Source: Polytrichum commune
Lineage: Eukaryota > Streptophyta > Polytrichopsida > Polytrichales > Polytrichaceae
Direction: 5' to 3'
NCBI GenBank assembly: GCA_950295325.1
Contig: OX485803.1
Coordinates: forward strand, 71,997,554 to 72,061,553
DNA length: 64,000 nucleotides
The notes under the pieces are model-generated. The model ran no database searches. It saw nothing but the letters and a program-made list of their open reading frames with translations, and had not been told where the DNA came from. Numbering within the stretch: the first letter of the stretch is position 1; each line of letters opens with the position of its first letter. The position numbers and the translations under genes are program-made. Positions 12,813 through 23,679 of the stretch are shown one piece after another.

Positions 12813-13569
12813 TGTTAGAGGTAGAAAAATAAATAAGGTTTGAATAAACCCATATGGTTTGTGGGAAGTGGAAGTTGAGATATCCCATATGCGTTGTATG
12901 AACCAAGGAGGAAAAATGCATTAAAGAGCAACATAAGGTGTGGAGGCGATCATCTCACTCCAAGCATTGTTCATATGCCCTTGTGTATGTGTATTTGCTT
13001 GTACGATTTGATCTTTAGTTTTATTGTGCTTCAATAGGTTATAAGCCCACTCACACGAGTTCTAGAGTTAGAGATTGATTGGTAGTTGAGTGTTTTTAGT
13101 GTTTGAAGGAGCCTTTGGGATGCTTTGCGTTGGAGGTGTATTGGTGCACGTTTGGCGCATCAGTTGATGCTTGGAGGTTTTGGAGCATTGTAAGTGTACA
13201 AATGCACATTTGGAAGTTATAAGTGTTGATTTGAGTGTTGTAATTTCAATGCAATTGAGTAGTGATTTGAGTTGGTTGAGAGTAAAAATGCACATTTGAG
13301 TTGAAGAGGACTTAATTTTGAGTGGTTTGAGGGTGTAAATATAAATTTTAGTTGTAAAGGGCATTAATTTGAGTGGTTTGAGTATGCAAGTACATATTAG
13401 AGTTGAAGAGGGTTTGATTTCAAGGTTTAAATATACATTTGAGAACAAAATGCCTAATTTGATTGGATTGAAGTGCAAGGGCACATTTGAGAGCAAATCT
13501 CTCATTTGAGTGGATTGAGGTGCAAACCATTGAATGATTAGAGATTATATCCCCAATCTTTGATTGTAA
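12813..13569 (+). repeat. Copia 5' LTR, right copy
   Basis: Begins TGTTAGAGG and runs to just before the primer-binding site at 13572. It is the inverted counterpart of 7383-11436. The region 12940-13085 matches 11160-11300, and 13100-13140 matches 8720-8790, which places the Harbinger junction between them. It contains the minisatellite in reverse-complement orientation with fewer units, giving a length of about 757 bp. Confidence 0.65.
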
Positions 13570-13570
13570 A

Positions 13571-15340
13571 ATGGTATCACTTGAGGGTGAGGGTACTAGA
13601 GTCATTGACAAGTTGAATGAGAGAAATTTAATCTTTGGAAGTTGAAATTGGATATGAGGTTGATTTTTGTGGATCTTCAGGGCATAATGAACAAATCCAA
13701 GGGAGCTCATTTTCCAACTTTAATTTCAAAGCAAAGAAAAAAACACCAATGGTAAAAGTAATGTTCATCATTGTACTTTACTTAGAGGACAATCAACTTG
13801 CGCACATCAAAAGTTGTAAAGAACTAGTGGAAGCATGAAAATTTCTTTGCAATATTTATGAGATGAAAAACTTGTCCAATATTTTTAACGTTCATTCCAA
13901 GTTTTTTATGTGCAAGATACAAGAAGGTGATTACTTGTTGGACCACATCAACAAGAACAAGACATTTGCGAATTGGCTTGTTTGCTTGTACCCGTGACAA
14001 ATGAAGATATTGTTATGACTTTGCTTGACAGTTTGTCACCATCGTCCGAACACTTTATCATTATTTTGAAATTGATGATGAGAAGGAGATGCCTAGGAAG
14101 TATGTAACGGCACATTTGATGCACGAGATATCCAAAAGGAAAAAGAAAGAATCTCAATGTGATGGTGTTGTAATGATGTTGAGTAAAAACAAAAGGGGCA
14201 ATCCATCTTTATGCAAAGACATCAAGATGTGCTTCTATTATTGCAAACATGACCACATTGTACTTTTTTTGTTACAAGACAAAGAATAAGGATAGAGATA
14301 ATGCAAATAACACCAAGAAGATCATGATCATGTATTTGCAACAAATTATGAAACTCATTCGTGTAAGTAGATCATAGATTTGGGTGAAAAAAGTACATGA
14401 CTTCTTATAGGATTGCATGTGACATATATGAGATAATTGTTCTATTTAATATTCAATTGGATGATGATAGTGATGTGAAAGCTATCAAAATGGAATATAT
14501 TGTTAAAATGGTGCTAGTGAAAGGCCAAACCAAAAAGATTTGTATCAAAGATGTCCTTCATGTGCCCAAGTTGCAAGTAAATTTACTCTTGTTGAATAAC
14601 TTTTTTGTCGAACGGATTGAAAGTACAAGTCAATTTAAATGACTACATTGTGAGAGCTCCCGATGACAATGTTGTTGCAATAGTGCTATGTGAAGGCAAT
14701 TTGTACCAAGTTAACTTCATTAAGGTTCATATAGCGGATGCAGCCAATTTGATACAATTATGAAAGAAAGAGGGTGCATTCGAACTTTGACATCGTTAGT
14801 TTGGACATTTGAATTGAAGAATGTTTATGCACTTCAAAGCATGATGAATGACATGAACCTTAGTAAAAAAAAAAAAAAAAAAAAGCGATCTCATATTGAT
14901 CTATGAAGTATGCATTGATGGTAAAAAACATAAAACAACATTTTCCAATGATGAGTGGAGGCGAGTAAGTAAGCCTTTGGAGATTGTGCATTTGAACATT
15001 TATGACCCTATGAGGATGATATCTAGAACATACTCAAACAAGATATTTTGTTAACTTCATCAACAATTTTTCGAGGAAGGTATCGGTGAACATGTTGAAG
15101 TCTAAAGAAGAGTACTTGTAGAAGTTTGAGGCCCTTATAGAAACAAATTCTAAGGCATTTTGGTTTGATAATAGCAGTGAGTTCATTTCAGAGAATTTTG
15201 GCATTTCTTGCAGGAATATGATATTGAAGCAAAAATATGTACCTTGTATAAGCCTCAACAAAATGGAGTGCTGGAGTGTGCAAATTGCTCCATCGTAGAG
15301 ATAGCAAGGAACATGCTCCATTTTCAAAAGCTCGTAATCG
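13571..15340 (+). pseudogene. Ty1/copia gag-protease-integrase remnant
   Basis: Decayed polyprotein of a Ty1/copia element, read across many stops and shifts. In order: the gag start (VIDKLN, then WKLKLDMRLIFVDLQGIM); a UBN2-type gag region near 13790-14060 (LEDNQLAHIKSCKELVEA, LLDHINKNKTFANWL, EDIVMTLLDSL); a zinc-knuckle-like CFYYCKHDHI near 14230; a protease/pre-integrase region near 14400-14620 (MTSYR, DDSDVKAIKMEYIVKMVLVK, IKDVLHVPKLQVNLL); and an integrase core near 15170-15330 (FDNSSEFISENF, TLYKPQQNGVLECANCSIVE, IARNMLHF). No reverse transcriptase, RNase H or 3' LTR follows, so the copy is truncated. An A-run of about 19 interrupts it near 14868. Confidence 0.8.
13572..13583 (+). other. 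Primer-binding site (initiator Met tRNA type)
   Basis: TGGTATCACTTG lies directly after the LTR. The first eight bases match the TGGTATCAGAGC complement of initiator tRNA-Met used by most plant Ty1/copia elements. The rest has drifted, or belongs to the overlapping gag start (ATG at 13571). Confidence 0.6.
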
Positions 15341-15414
15341 GTGTGCAATAAGAGCCTTGCCATCCATTGTACATGGCGAAGGTGGCATAGGGGTTTAGCA
15401 CTCAACTTCGGCAC

Positions 15415-18400
15415 TTGAACAAGGCATTAACCAGGCATTGCGGGGCTTCAACCAAGAATTTCGGCACTAAACATCGGCACTCTAAATTCAACTTCGGTGG
15501 TTAGCTTCGGCCCTCTTTGACTCTCCACTGGGAAACTTCGGTATGTATTTGTGGAATTCCGCATATGTGAGAAGGTTTAGGAATTCATCGTGAGAAGCTT
15601 TAGTTGACAGAAGGATCAATACGAACCGAATGTTGCCGATATGACTTTGATTCAAATTTCTTAAATGCATTCGGGATGCTGCAGTGCCCATACCTTCTGT
15701 AAATATCTTGACAAACTGCTTGTGTAAGATCGGAAACTTGGGCAGAAACAAGGCAGGGGAATCACTTTGTTCATGTTTGAGATTTTTGAGGAGAGCGTTG
15801 CTTCTCTTCTGTGCTACAGTGGACATCACATTCAACTGCACTTGTCATGTGAAGATGAACTGCCCCGAATGTGTGACTTTTATCTTGACTAGCCGTTTAA
15901 TCACAGTCCTCGCATATCGTGTGAAATTGAGCCAGTTATGACATCTTTCTGAGTTTCAGGTTAACTAAAAAATTCAGTGACTGAGGTTGCTCAGGTCATT
16001 GTGGCACTTGGTTCTGGTAATTTTGGCCAAGAACCATTTTAAGAGGTGTTATTGCTGTGCTTGTATTTGTTTTGGGTCTCCGAGGATGAACTTCGCTCTC
16101 CATTCTTGAGCTCCATTTCTTCGCACGTCTAATTGCACCAAGAAAGCTAACAGAAACTCTGCTCCCCTAAAACATCCCTCATCTTTTAAGTTACAGTTAT
16201 ATTTTTGTGTGGCCAGTTATCGAGAGAAGAAACAGATGGGGCCACATAAAATTGATGCAGCCTGTGGCAATTCTAAGTTCTTGCCGTGATGAAACTGTGC
16301 TTTCAACTTTGCCTTGGAGACCAACCAGAGCTGGGTACTGTAGTTTCTCTTATCAGTTGGAGTTCATTAGTTAACACTGGTATAACTTGGATTGAATGCT
16401 ACAGACCTGCTTCTTGAAGTTGAATATTGAAACGACGAGGTTAGGTAATCCAAGAAATCCTTCGGGTATAATCTGGACATGCCAATCCTGACGCGGTATA
16501 TCCTGATTCATGTATCCTCACTGTGCATCTTGTTTGCAGATTTTTTGACTTCTTGACCATCGTAGACAAAAACTTGTGCCTGTTAAGGATTTTTGTTTCC
16601 TGTCAACAGTGAGGAATTGCTTTTCTCTTTTACCCCTCATCTTGCTTTCTGTGCGAGACAATCAAACAGCACGTCTCTTGTCATGTCTGAAATGTGATAG
16701 TCGCGCTCCACATTTGGTAGGGACTAGTTCAAAACAACAAAAAATCTGTTGATTCTAGCAAGCTCAATTGGCTTGTAGAAACTCAACACCAGGTCTGATG
16801 ATGTTTGCTTTTCTTCTTCTCTCTGAATGGACATTGAGGTTGCCATAGCTGGATTTGTCTTTCTGGTTTGTGCTGTCTGATTTGTCTGCTTCTCTCTTCT
16901 GTCGACATTTGTGGAATTCTGTAGATGTTTGGGTTGGTTTAGGACTTCTGAGTGGCAGTAGTATGGTGAAACATTATCTCATATGCATGTTCAGACCCTG
17001 GTATATTGCTTCACTTATTGATTGAGTGCTCGAGCCGGTACAAAACTTGAAACTTGGCAGTTGCTGATTCTCATGCCCAAGTTGATGTTCCTAAGAGTAA
17101 TGTTCATTCTCACCAACTGGAATTTCTGTCTCCACGTGTTTTACGAGTAATGATGATGTCTGCATGTAGTTTGCTCATGTTTCTAATCATGCTTCGTAGT
17201 GCAGGTGAGGAATTTGTGGTGGGGCTAACTCCATCGGCATTTAACAGATAATGATTCTTCGTCGAAACTAATTAGCGTGACTCCCTCTGTAGCATGACTC
17301 TACTTTAGCAATTGTACTTTGCAACCTTGTATATGGAAAGTTGTGAGGTCTGTCGATGAAGCAGTTGCTCCGTTTTTGGAGTATGACTTCCTTTTCATGT
17401 GCAAAGACATTGATACCGACAACTCTTATCATTGACAATCCAATTGTTGTCGAAGATGGCATTTCAAAGGGCTTGTACACCGGATGAGTTTAGGGGCTTC
17501 ATTTGTTAGTGATTTTTAATGATGAAGCATTTGAGTATTTCTTTGGGACCTACCCCACCATTGCGTTGTTCTATGTAGCACTTTGCTCCGATCTTGAATT
17601 GCGGATGGGTGCAAGCATGGTAAAGTGGACCAAAAAAATGCTTCAACATACTAAAACCATCATTTTTTTGGTCAAAGGCCTAAAAGTAGTAGCATAGCGT
17701 TGTTTGAATTGGATTTCTTTTCATGATGACCTTTGTTTTTATGTTGAATACTCAAATGTAGAAGATCAAGTTGAGATCTTCAATACTTATCATTAAAAGT
17801 GATGCTCAAAAGCAAATAATTGAGTTTGGTTTTGGACGTAGATTTCATGACCTTAACTATTTTGAAGTTGGATTTAAAAAATATATATTATTATTGTTAT
17901 TTTTGGTTTGTATTCCTTGAATTCATTATCTACTTGAGGGTATCATCAAAAAACTATGGAAAATCATCAACTAAATGTAATTTTATCGTACTTTTAAACA
18001 AATTTTAAACAGTCACTTGTTTAATATCACCTACTTGCACACCACTTGTATCATCTTCTAAAATATGTAGACTTTTCTTGGATTTTTTTATCATCAGAAC
18101 TTTCTTGGTTTTGTAGATTAGTATGTTTTTAAGATGTCTATGATTTTGTTCTTCACAAAATTCAAAGTTAATGTATAGTTTTGAATCACTTTCACTGAAC
18201 ACTAGGCATGGATCCCGAGTTGTCCACTCTACCATGCTTGCACATCCATGATTTACAATGAAGGTGCAAAGGGTGGCGCATGTTAAGATTCGTCTTTGAA
18301 GATGATGCAATAAAGCTTATTTAGGATTGCAAATGTTGTAATTTGCTTATGCAATAACGTTGTCCATGGGCCAAAATATTATTACACGCATCCTCGTCCT

Positions 18401-18900
18401 ATAATTGTGAATCATGGAAATTGTCATTTGAAGTTGTTATGTTTCACAATCATGATTGTGCTTATAAATTGTTGGAGTTCATCTGATACAAAATTATTTA
18501 TTTTTGCTTTCTTCCAAGGGTACTCCATGCGTGGGGCTAAATTGTATTACAATTAGTCAATTGCTTATGGGAGAGTATTGTAACGACAACATAGAACTTG
18601 CCTAATGAGGACGCACATGTTGTTCGGTTGTATGTGCAAACTAAGGATGACCGAGTCGTGAATGGCATTGGCGAATTCGACGATAACGATTGTCAAAGTT
18701 ATTCGAACAAATAGTGTGAATGAAGATCATGATTTTGAAATTATGGGTACCTCTCATGAGAAAGATGTGGCGGCCAATCCGGAGACATAAGCATTCAAGA
18801 AGGCCAAGAGAGCCAAAGGCTTTTTGGGTTGTGCTTTCAACTATCATTTTGAAAAATAGTCCTATGGTCGATTGAACGCCGCGCAACTCGTTCCCAAGTC
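15415..18900. other. Long stretch without a recognisable gene
   Basis: Base composition is more even than in neighbouring repeats and no tandem arrays are seen. A short diverged duplication links about 15541-15590 with about 16903-16950 (TTTGTGGAATTC … GGTTTAGGA.TTC). A 65-codon frame at 17054-17251 has a hydrophobic stretch (SACSLLMFLIML), and a 64-codon frame at 17503-17697 looks coding-like. I recognise neither family. Captured host exons or an unlisted TE are possible. Confidence 0.3.
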
Positions 18901-18911
18901 TGTGGCCTCTC

Positions 18912-19148
18912 GTGTATAAAGATTATCTACTCAAACTTTCAAAATGCTCTTTTACTCAAGATACTTCAAAAGAAAAACTTTGTGATTCAATGAATGAAAT
19001 CAAGACTAGAAAGTCAAATGATGACAACTCCGAGAAAGCATACTTCCAAGATGATGAGTTGCTCAAACGGTTTCGAACGACCAATCGCCATGCCACCGGG
19101 AACATTATGAAAAAGAGACAAAACATTATTGGTAGATGCTTTAGGAGG
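18912..19148 (+). pseudogene. Unassigned coding-like fragment cut by a solo LTR
   Basis: An open frame of 79 codons runs up to the LTR insertion point at 19148. It is lysine- and asparagine-rich (TSKEKLCDSMNEIKTRKSND, RFRTTNRHATGNIMKKRQN). On the other side of the LTR, 20321-20543 also has a Pro/Ser/Thr-rich coding-like frame. I do not recognise the family and cannot say whether both sides belonged to one gene. Confidence 0.3.
19144..19148. repeat. GGAGG target duplication, left of LTR A
   Basis: GGAGG immediately before the LTR end TATGAGCCC; identical to 20316-20320. Confidence 0.8.
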
Positions 19149-20315
19149 TATGAGCCCAAAATGAGTGCTCATATTTGTTTTATGTTTAGGATCTATTTAG
19201 AATTGCAATTGGAGTGTTATTGAAACAATCAAAAGTATAAAAAGAGTGAGGCTTGGTGTGGATTTATGTTTAGGCCTTAAGCCTATCTTGTGTAGTCAAT
19301 TAGAGGTTTAGTGGAATTAGGGAGTGTTTTGATTAGAGGAGTAGTGTTTGATGAGGCAAGAGGAAGAGCCTTTGATTTAATTGTTTGAATTAGAGCGTGT
19401 TCTTGTTGGTTTAGGGGGTGAGGAGTTAGTGAGTAGGATAAGGTCTTACTAAGTAGGAAAAGGTTAGAGAGTTCGTGGTTGTGGGGTGCCCTCCCTCCCT
19501 CCTTCCTTCCTCTTCTCTTCATTCTCTCCTCTCCCTCTCCTCTTACTCTCGCTCTCCTCTAGAACTTCTTGAGCTCTTAGGACTAGGAAAAAAGGTGTGA
19601 ATTAGGTGAGGATGTGTTAGAGAATTAGTGAAGTTAATTAGTGGAATTAGTTAGGGCTTAGTGTGATTAGCTAGTAAAGTGTGAATTAGCTCAAGGGTGC
19701 TGGTTCGGCAGCTAGTTAGTGTTGGTTCTACAGCTAAGCAACTGGGACTACTGTATTTGGAGCTGAAGCTAAGCAGCGGGGCTACGGTATTTGGGGCTGA
19801 ATGTAAGCAGCTGGGACTACGGTATTTGGGGCTAAATGTAAGCAGCTGGGACTACGGTATTTGGGACTGAATGTAAGCAGCTAGGCCTACTGTATTAGGG
19901 GTTGAATGTAAGCAAATGTCTAAGGCATTGAGACTACAATGGTATGAAGGGAGGAGGAGCCTAAGAGTGGGATATTAGATTATGTTGTAGTTAGTTAATA
20001 GGGATATCACCTAATGCTAATTAGGTAATTAGCCATTAGCAAGTTAGTTAACCACAAGGCATTATAAGGTGATATTAGGGGTTGGACTTGTAGTTGAGTT
20101 GTTTGGATTGTAATCAAGCACGTTAAGGGTGCCATGATAGGGAAGAGTGTTTCTTAACACTTGTAATCTTGTTATGGAATAAATTGGGTGTACGGATTGA
20201 TGAGAAATGTGGTGAGTTTTCACGAAGTTGGTAAGAGGGAGTTATGTGAAACGAATGTGATATCCATTCCCACACCCGGACTAGGACGCTTAAGGGTGTG
20301 TGGTTTGGCCTCACA
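19149..20315 (-). mobile_element. Solo LTR, family B, copy A
   Basis: A 1167-bp element on the minus strand. Read in its own orientation it starts TGTGAGGCCAAACCACACAC, has CGTCCTAGTCCGGG about 30 bases in, and ends TTTTGGGCTCATA. Perfect 5-bp target duplications (GGAGG) flank it. No internal polyprotein is present, so this is a solo LTR left by LTR-LTR recombination. The same family occurs at 34943-36639 and 60736-62517. Confidence 0.8.
19735..19915. repeat. 40-bp tandem repeat inside solo LTR A
   Basis: About five units of a 40-bp repeat with the core GGGACTACGGTATTTGGGGC followed by TGAATGTAAGCAGCT. Neither of the other two LTR copies shows this array, so it arose or expanded in this copy. 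Confidence 0.7.
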
Positions 20316-20320
20316 GGAGG
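20316..20320. repeat. GGAGG target duplication, right of LTR A
   Basis: Matches 19144-19148. Confidence 0.8.
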
Positions 20321-20889
20321 TCACCACCTTATTCTTCCACCCTCATTGTTGCATCAATACCCGTGGCATCCCGACACTCCATCAACACCCGCTACACCTA
20401 CAATCACGACTCCGTCAATGGAATTGGCTCCATGTAGGGTTACACAATCCATCGAGCGACCTCCAACCAATAGTAAGATGTTTCTTAATCAAAGCAAGGT
20501 CATGTATATGTTGTGTCGCCAAGGTGTTGGAATCCAATACTAAAAAACAACTTATTGTTTGCAAGGCTTGCGACCATTAAGATGGCCAATTTGAAAATAA
20601 AGGTTTAGGAATGAACAAGTACCTGGTTACATGGAAGTAATGCTCTTATTGTATGTAATCAATATTAATGTTCAGTGTGATAAAATGAATGTTATAATGA
20701 TTAAGTAGAATCGATGAATTTGTACCGTAGTCGGGTGAACACTCACAGAAGATAGAATGATCAACACAAGTGCACACAAATTTTAAAAATTCCAAAAGAA
20801 GCTAAAGAAAGTCAATTTTCTTGTGAAATTGGACATCCAACTCAAGAAATTTGATTATAATTCATCACAAAAAAACTAATAATCACCAG

Positions 20890-21468
20890 CCCAACCATGG
20901 TTTTGAGGAAGATATAATGGTCACCCACAACTTGGTGCCTAAAATTCATCTTTAGCCGGTGAAAAAAATTAGTTAGTAATGCACATGTTCAAAAGAGGTG
21001 GTTGTATTTGGGTGGCATCAAAATGGTACACAAGACATTTCCACTTTCATTTAAGACTGTCAATTTCCCACTCAATTTGCATGTGATAACCCGCATGTAT
21101 TTTGTTGTAGATTGTAATCGCTAAGTCATGTGCATCTGGAGGTTGCTCATGTGTGTCAAGTCTTCTTATTATGAACATAGACTCCCCCAAATATCCAGGA
21201 TTACTGAGAAGATACTCAAAGTACTTATTAAAATGAATGAAATGTTGACACCAATTATTTAAGAGTTGAGAATGGCGTAAAATAATAACTTTCTGGTATG
21301 ATATGGAAAACCCCAAATTGACATGTAAAAAAAGGCCTTCGTATGAAACCGTGTTGTTCATGCAATTTTTTTTTTTCCGGCCGTTGAACTACTTGTCATG
21401 GTCTGGGTTCATATATGGACATCAAACTCTCACCAATGTGTCATCGATGCGTCTGATGCACCCACTAG
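20890..21468 (-). pseudogene. PIF/Harbinger transposase C-terminal half, broken
   Basis: Minus-strand DDE_Tnp_4-type nuclease domain of a HARBI1-like transposase. From the upstream side: GCIRRIDDTLVRV (first catalytic Asp region), FNGRKK, MNNTVSYEGLFLHVNLGF, SYQKVIILRHSQL, then NPGYLGESMFIIRR. Families normally have GDPGYLG here, so the second Asp is replaced by Asn. Then comes YNKIHAGYHMQIEWEIDSLK and a C-terminal TNFFHRLKMNF. Stops follow RV and DK, and a frameshift lies near 20965. It is truncated at 21468, exactly where a CACTA-type end begins, so the N-terminal half is missing. Confidence 0.8.
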
Positions 21469-22300
21469 TAGAAAACTATGCCTAAAAAATATTGCAGTCA
21501 AAATCGGTTGCAATTTCTTTGACTAGCATGATTTGCAATTGCTAAATGACTGCAAATTTGTTTTTTTTGGTTTAGCGATTGAAATACCTTTCCAATGGTA
21601 TATTGCACAACCCCAAATTCCTAAAATTTTAGTTATAGGCACACATATTATTATGCTTCATGAATATGACAAAGTTGCACAATCATTGTTCAGAATTAAA
21701 TTTGGATGGACAACTGAACACTATACGTTCCTCATTTGTTGGTTGTGCATGATAGTGAATACTCACACAAGCACACAAAACTCATCAAATTTTTTAACAA
21801 CGTGTGTTTGGTGGCCCTCATGCTAGCATGAAGATCGCAAATGCCAATGTTTGGATTCACACCTATTTGACCGTTTTCCTCCAATTCGTTGGGGTTGAAA
21901 AACTTATGTGTTGATACACACATTCATCACCATGAAAGTAATTTGAACTTCAAAAATTTAATTCCGCCAATTCTCCATCATCAATATCATCAATATCATC
22001 GCCGTCAACACCTATACCGAAATCTATCCTAACTCTTCTACAAGTAACCCCTAGATTAAATTGTACACAAGAAACGTTATGTGTGAATACATATCTGAAT
22101 TGAAATCCAGTGATTTTTAGACCATATAAATGAATTTCTTTCAAACCTCATGGTTGAAGCCTTTGTTCTCTTATTTACAAAGTTGTTCAGGAGATGTCGT
22201 TCGACCGCTGACCTCTACTAGTTAGCCATTGGAGAATAAAGCCATTCCAATCTCATTTAAACATATGTTGTTTTGGTGTCCATTGTTAGATTCTCATCTA
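21469..22300 (+). mobile_element. CACTA-like element or fragment, copy 2
   Basis: Begins CACTAGTAGAAAACTATGCC, abutting the broken Harbinger transposase, and shares blocks with 12366-12705. A 70-bp part is organised as repeated TTGCAATTG / GCAGTC words. No transposase frame was found. The right boundary is not clear: CTACTAGT occurs at 22211 but without the final G or a duplicated target, so the end given is approximate. Confidence 0.4.
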
Positions 22301-22980
22301 ATCAAACACCACTCAAATACATGTGTGCAAATGATTGATATCTTCAATTTAGCCATGTTTACCTTGTTCAACCTTCATATGAGGCCATGTTTACACTAGT
22401 GATCAGAGTCTGGGGAGTTCTGTAGAGAAAATGGATAATTTCCTAGCTTCTAGGAGGTGGCTCGGATTTTTCAAATTTACCCAGAAGTGGGCCTAGAGAG
22501 TGAAAATTTTATTGGTTGATATCCCCCATATCCTAGTGTATTTAGGCAATTAGCCGACAGTTCTTTTTTCATTTATCCACTTCCTAAATGTCTAAAACAT
22601 GGGCGGTTTTATATTTTGGTGGTGGATGTTTATTCCCTCCCCATTTTTTTCCCTTTAAGTTTCATTGTCATTCATTTCATCTTTTTTTTCAAGTGTTCAG
22701 GGTTAAAGAATGTTGGCATTCACTCTTTAATTTATTTTTCTAAATAATATTCTTAGCAGGAGTTGAACTTGGCAAAGCCCCTACCATCTTAGGGCCAAGG
22801 GTGTAGCCTTCAAAAAATACAAGATCCACAAAGGGTCCAAGTATTTTCCGGAGGTTGGTTAGTATTGAAAGTCATGAAATATGCTAACCATTGCCATTAG
22901 GATCAGTTGCACCAAACAAACAAGATACATCACTCACATTCAGTATATTAGGAGAATTCAAATAAGAAGAGGGATTAGCA
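22301..22980. other. Spacer, nothing recognised
   Basis: AT-rich sequence with no coding-like frame, no tandem array and no terminal repeats that I could see. Confidence 0.3.
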
Positions 22981-22983
22981 TAC

Positions 22984-23672
22984 AAAAACGGTATTTATTA
23001 TCATTCTTCCAAAGTTGGACAACATCATTGACAATGTCATGTATCCCCTCATTTGGCCTTTCCAAGGCAATTCACAGCACTGCCTTGAGATTCTTATTGC
23101 CCAACATATTTCTAACTTTAGTCTTGATCAAATTCTTCACACTAAAAGCACGCTCACACATTATTGAAGGAACACATTGCACATGAGCTAACTCTGCAAG
23201 AATGAGGAGGTTGGGGTACCGTGCTTGCAAAGCATGATTACAAGCTATCATGCCCCACAAATCCATGAAATTCTTATCCCCCCATTCTGTAGTGCACTGA
23301 AGTTTAAAGGCTAAAAATTCACGCTTACATGTTGCTTGATCCACAAGAAGAGAGAGTTAAAAACTTCCATATGAGTAGTCTACCCCATAATGGCCCAACA
23401 AAATATTCAATTAAGAGATACACCAGTTTTGTAAGCCCACTTGCCCTGAAGGCATAATAGTCGGGTTCAAAATCTTAAAGCAAGAAATCAAGTCATCGTT
23501 AGTAAAGCGTGCATCAAGGGCATAACAAACAATCTATGCAAAAAAAATTTGGAACATCAATGCCTCCTCCAAGTCCATGCCAAACCTAGACCGTATCATC
23601 TAGAAGATGTGAAACATGGATACCCTCACCATAGATTGCAACCTCTTCAAGTATTCACCATTAGGACCTTAA
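22984..23672 (-). pseudogene. hAT transposase-like (ZNF862-type) C-terminal pseudogene
   Basis: One minus-strand frame carries a coherent protein interrupted by several stops. It reads GPNGEYLKRLQSMVRV, RSRFGMDLEEALMFQIF, ALDARFTNDDLISCFKILNP, FKLQCTTEWGDKNFMDLW, ARYPNLLILAELAHVQCVPS, then MCERAFSVKNLIKTKVRNML and ERPNEGIHDIVNDVVQLW. The P-S/T-x-x-x-ERxFS…IKTxxRNxLxxxxLxAV pattern is the C-terminal dimerisation region of hAT transposases and the domesticated ZNF862-like proteins. The frame itself is conserved and only stops accumulated, which points to gradual decay after losing function. The N-terminal BED finger and catalytic part were not found. Confidence 0.75.
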
Positions 23673-23679
23673 TCGAGCA

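Noticed and set aside
13068..13505. 145-codon minus-strand frame
   Set aside because: Runs through the LTR minisatellite, whose unit lacks stops in that frame.
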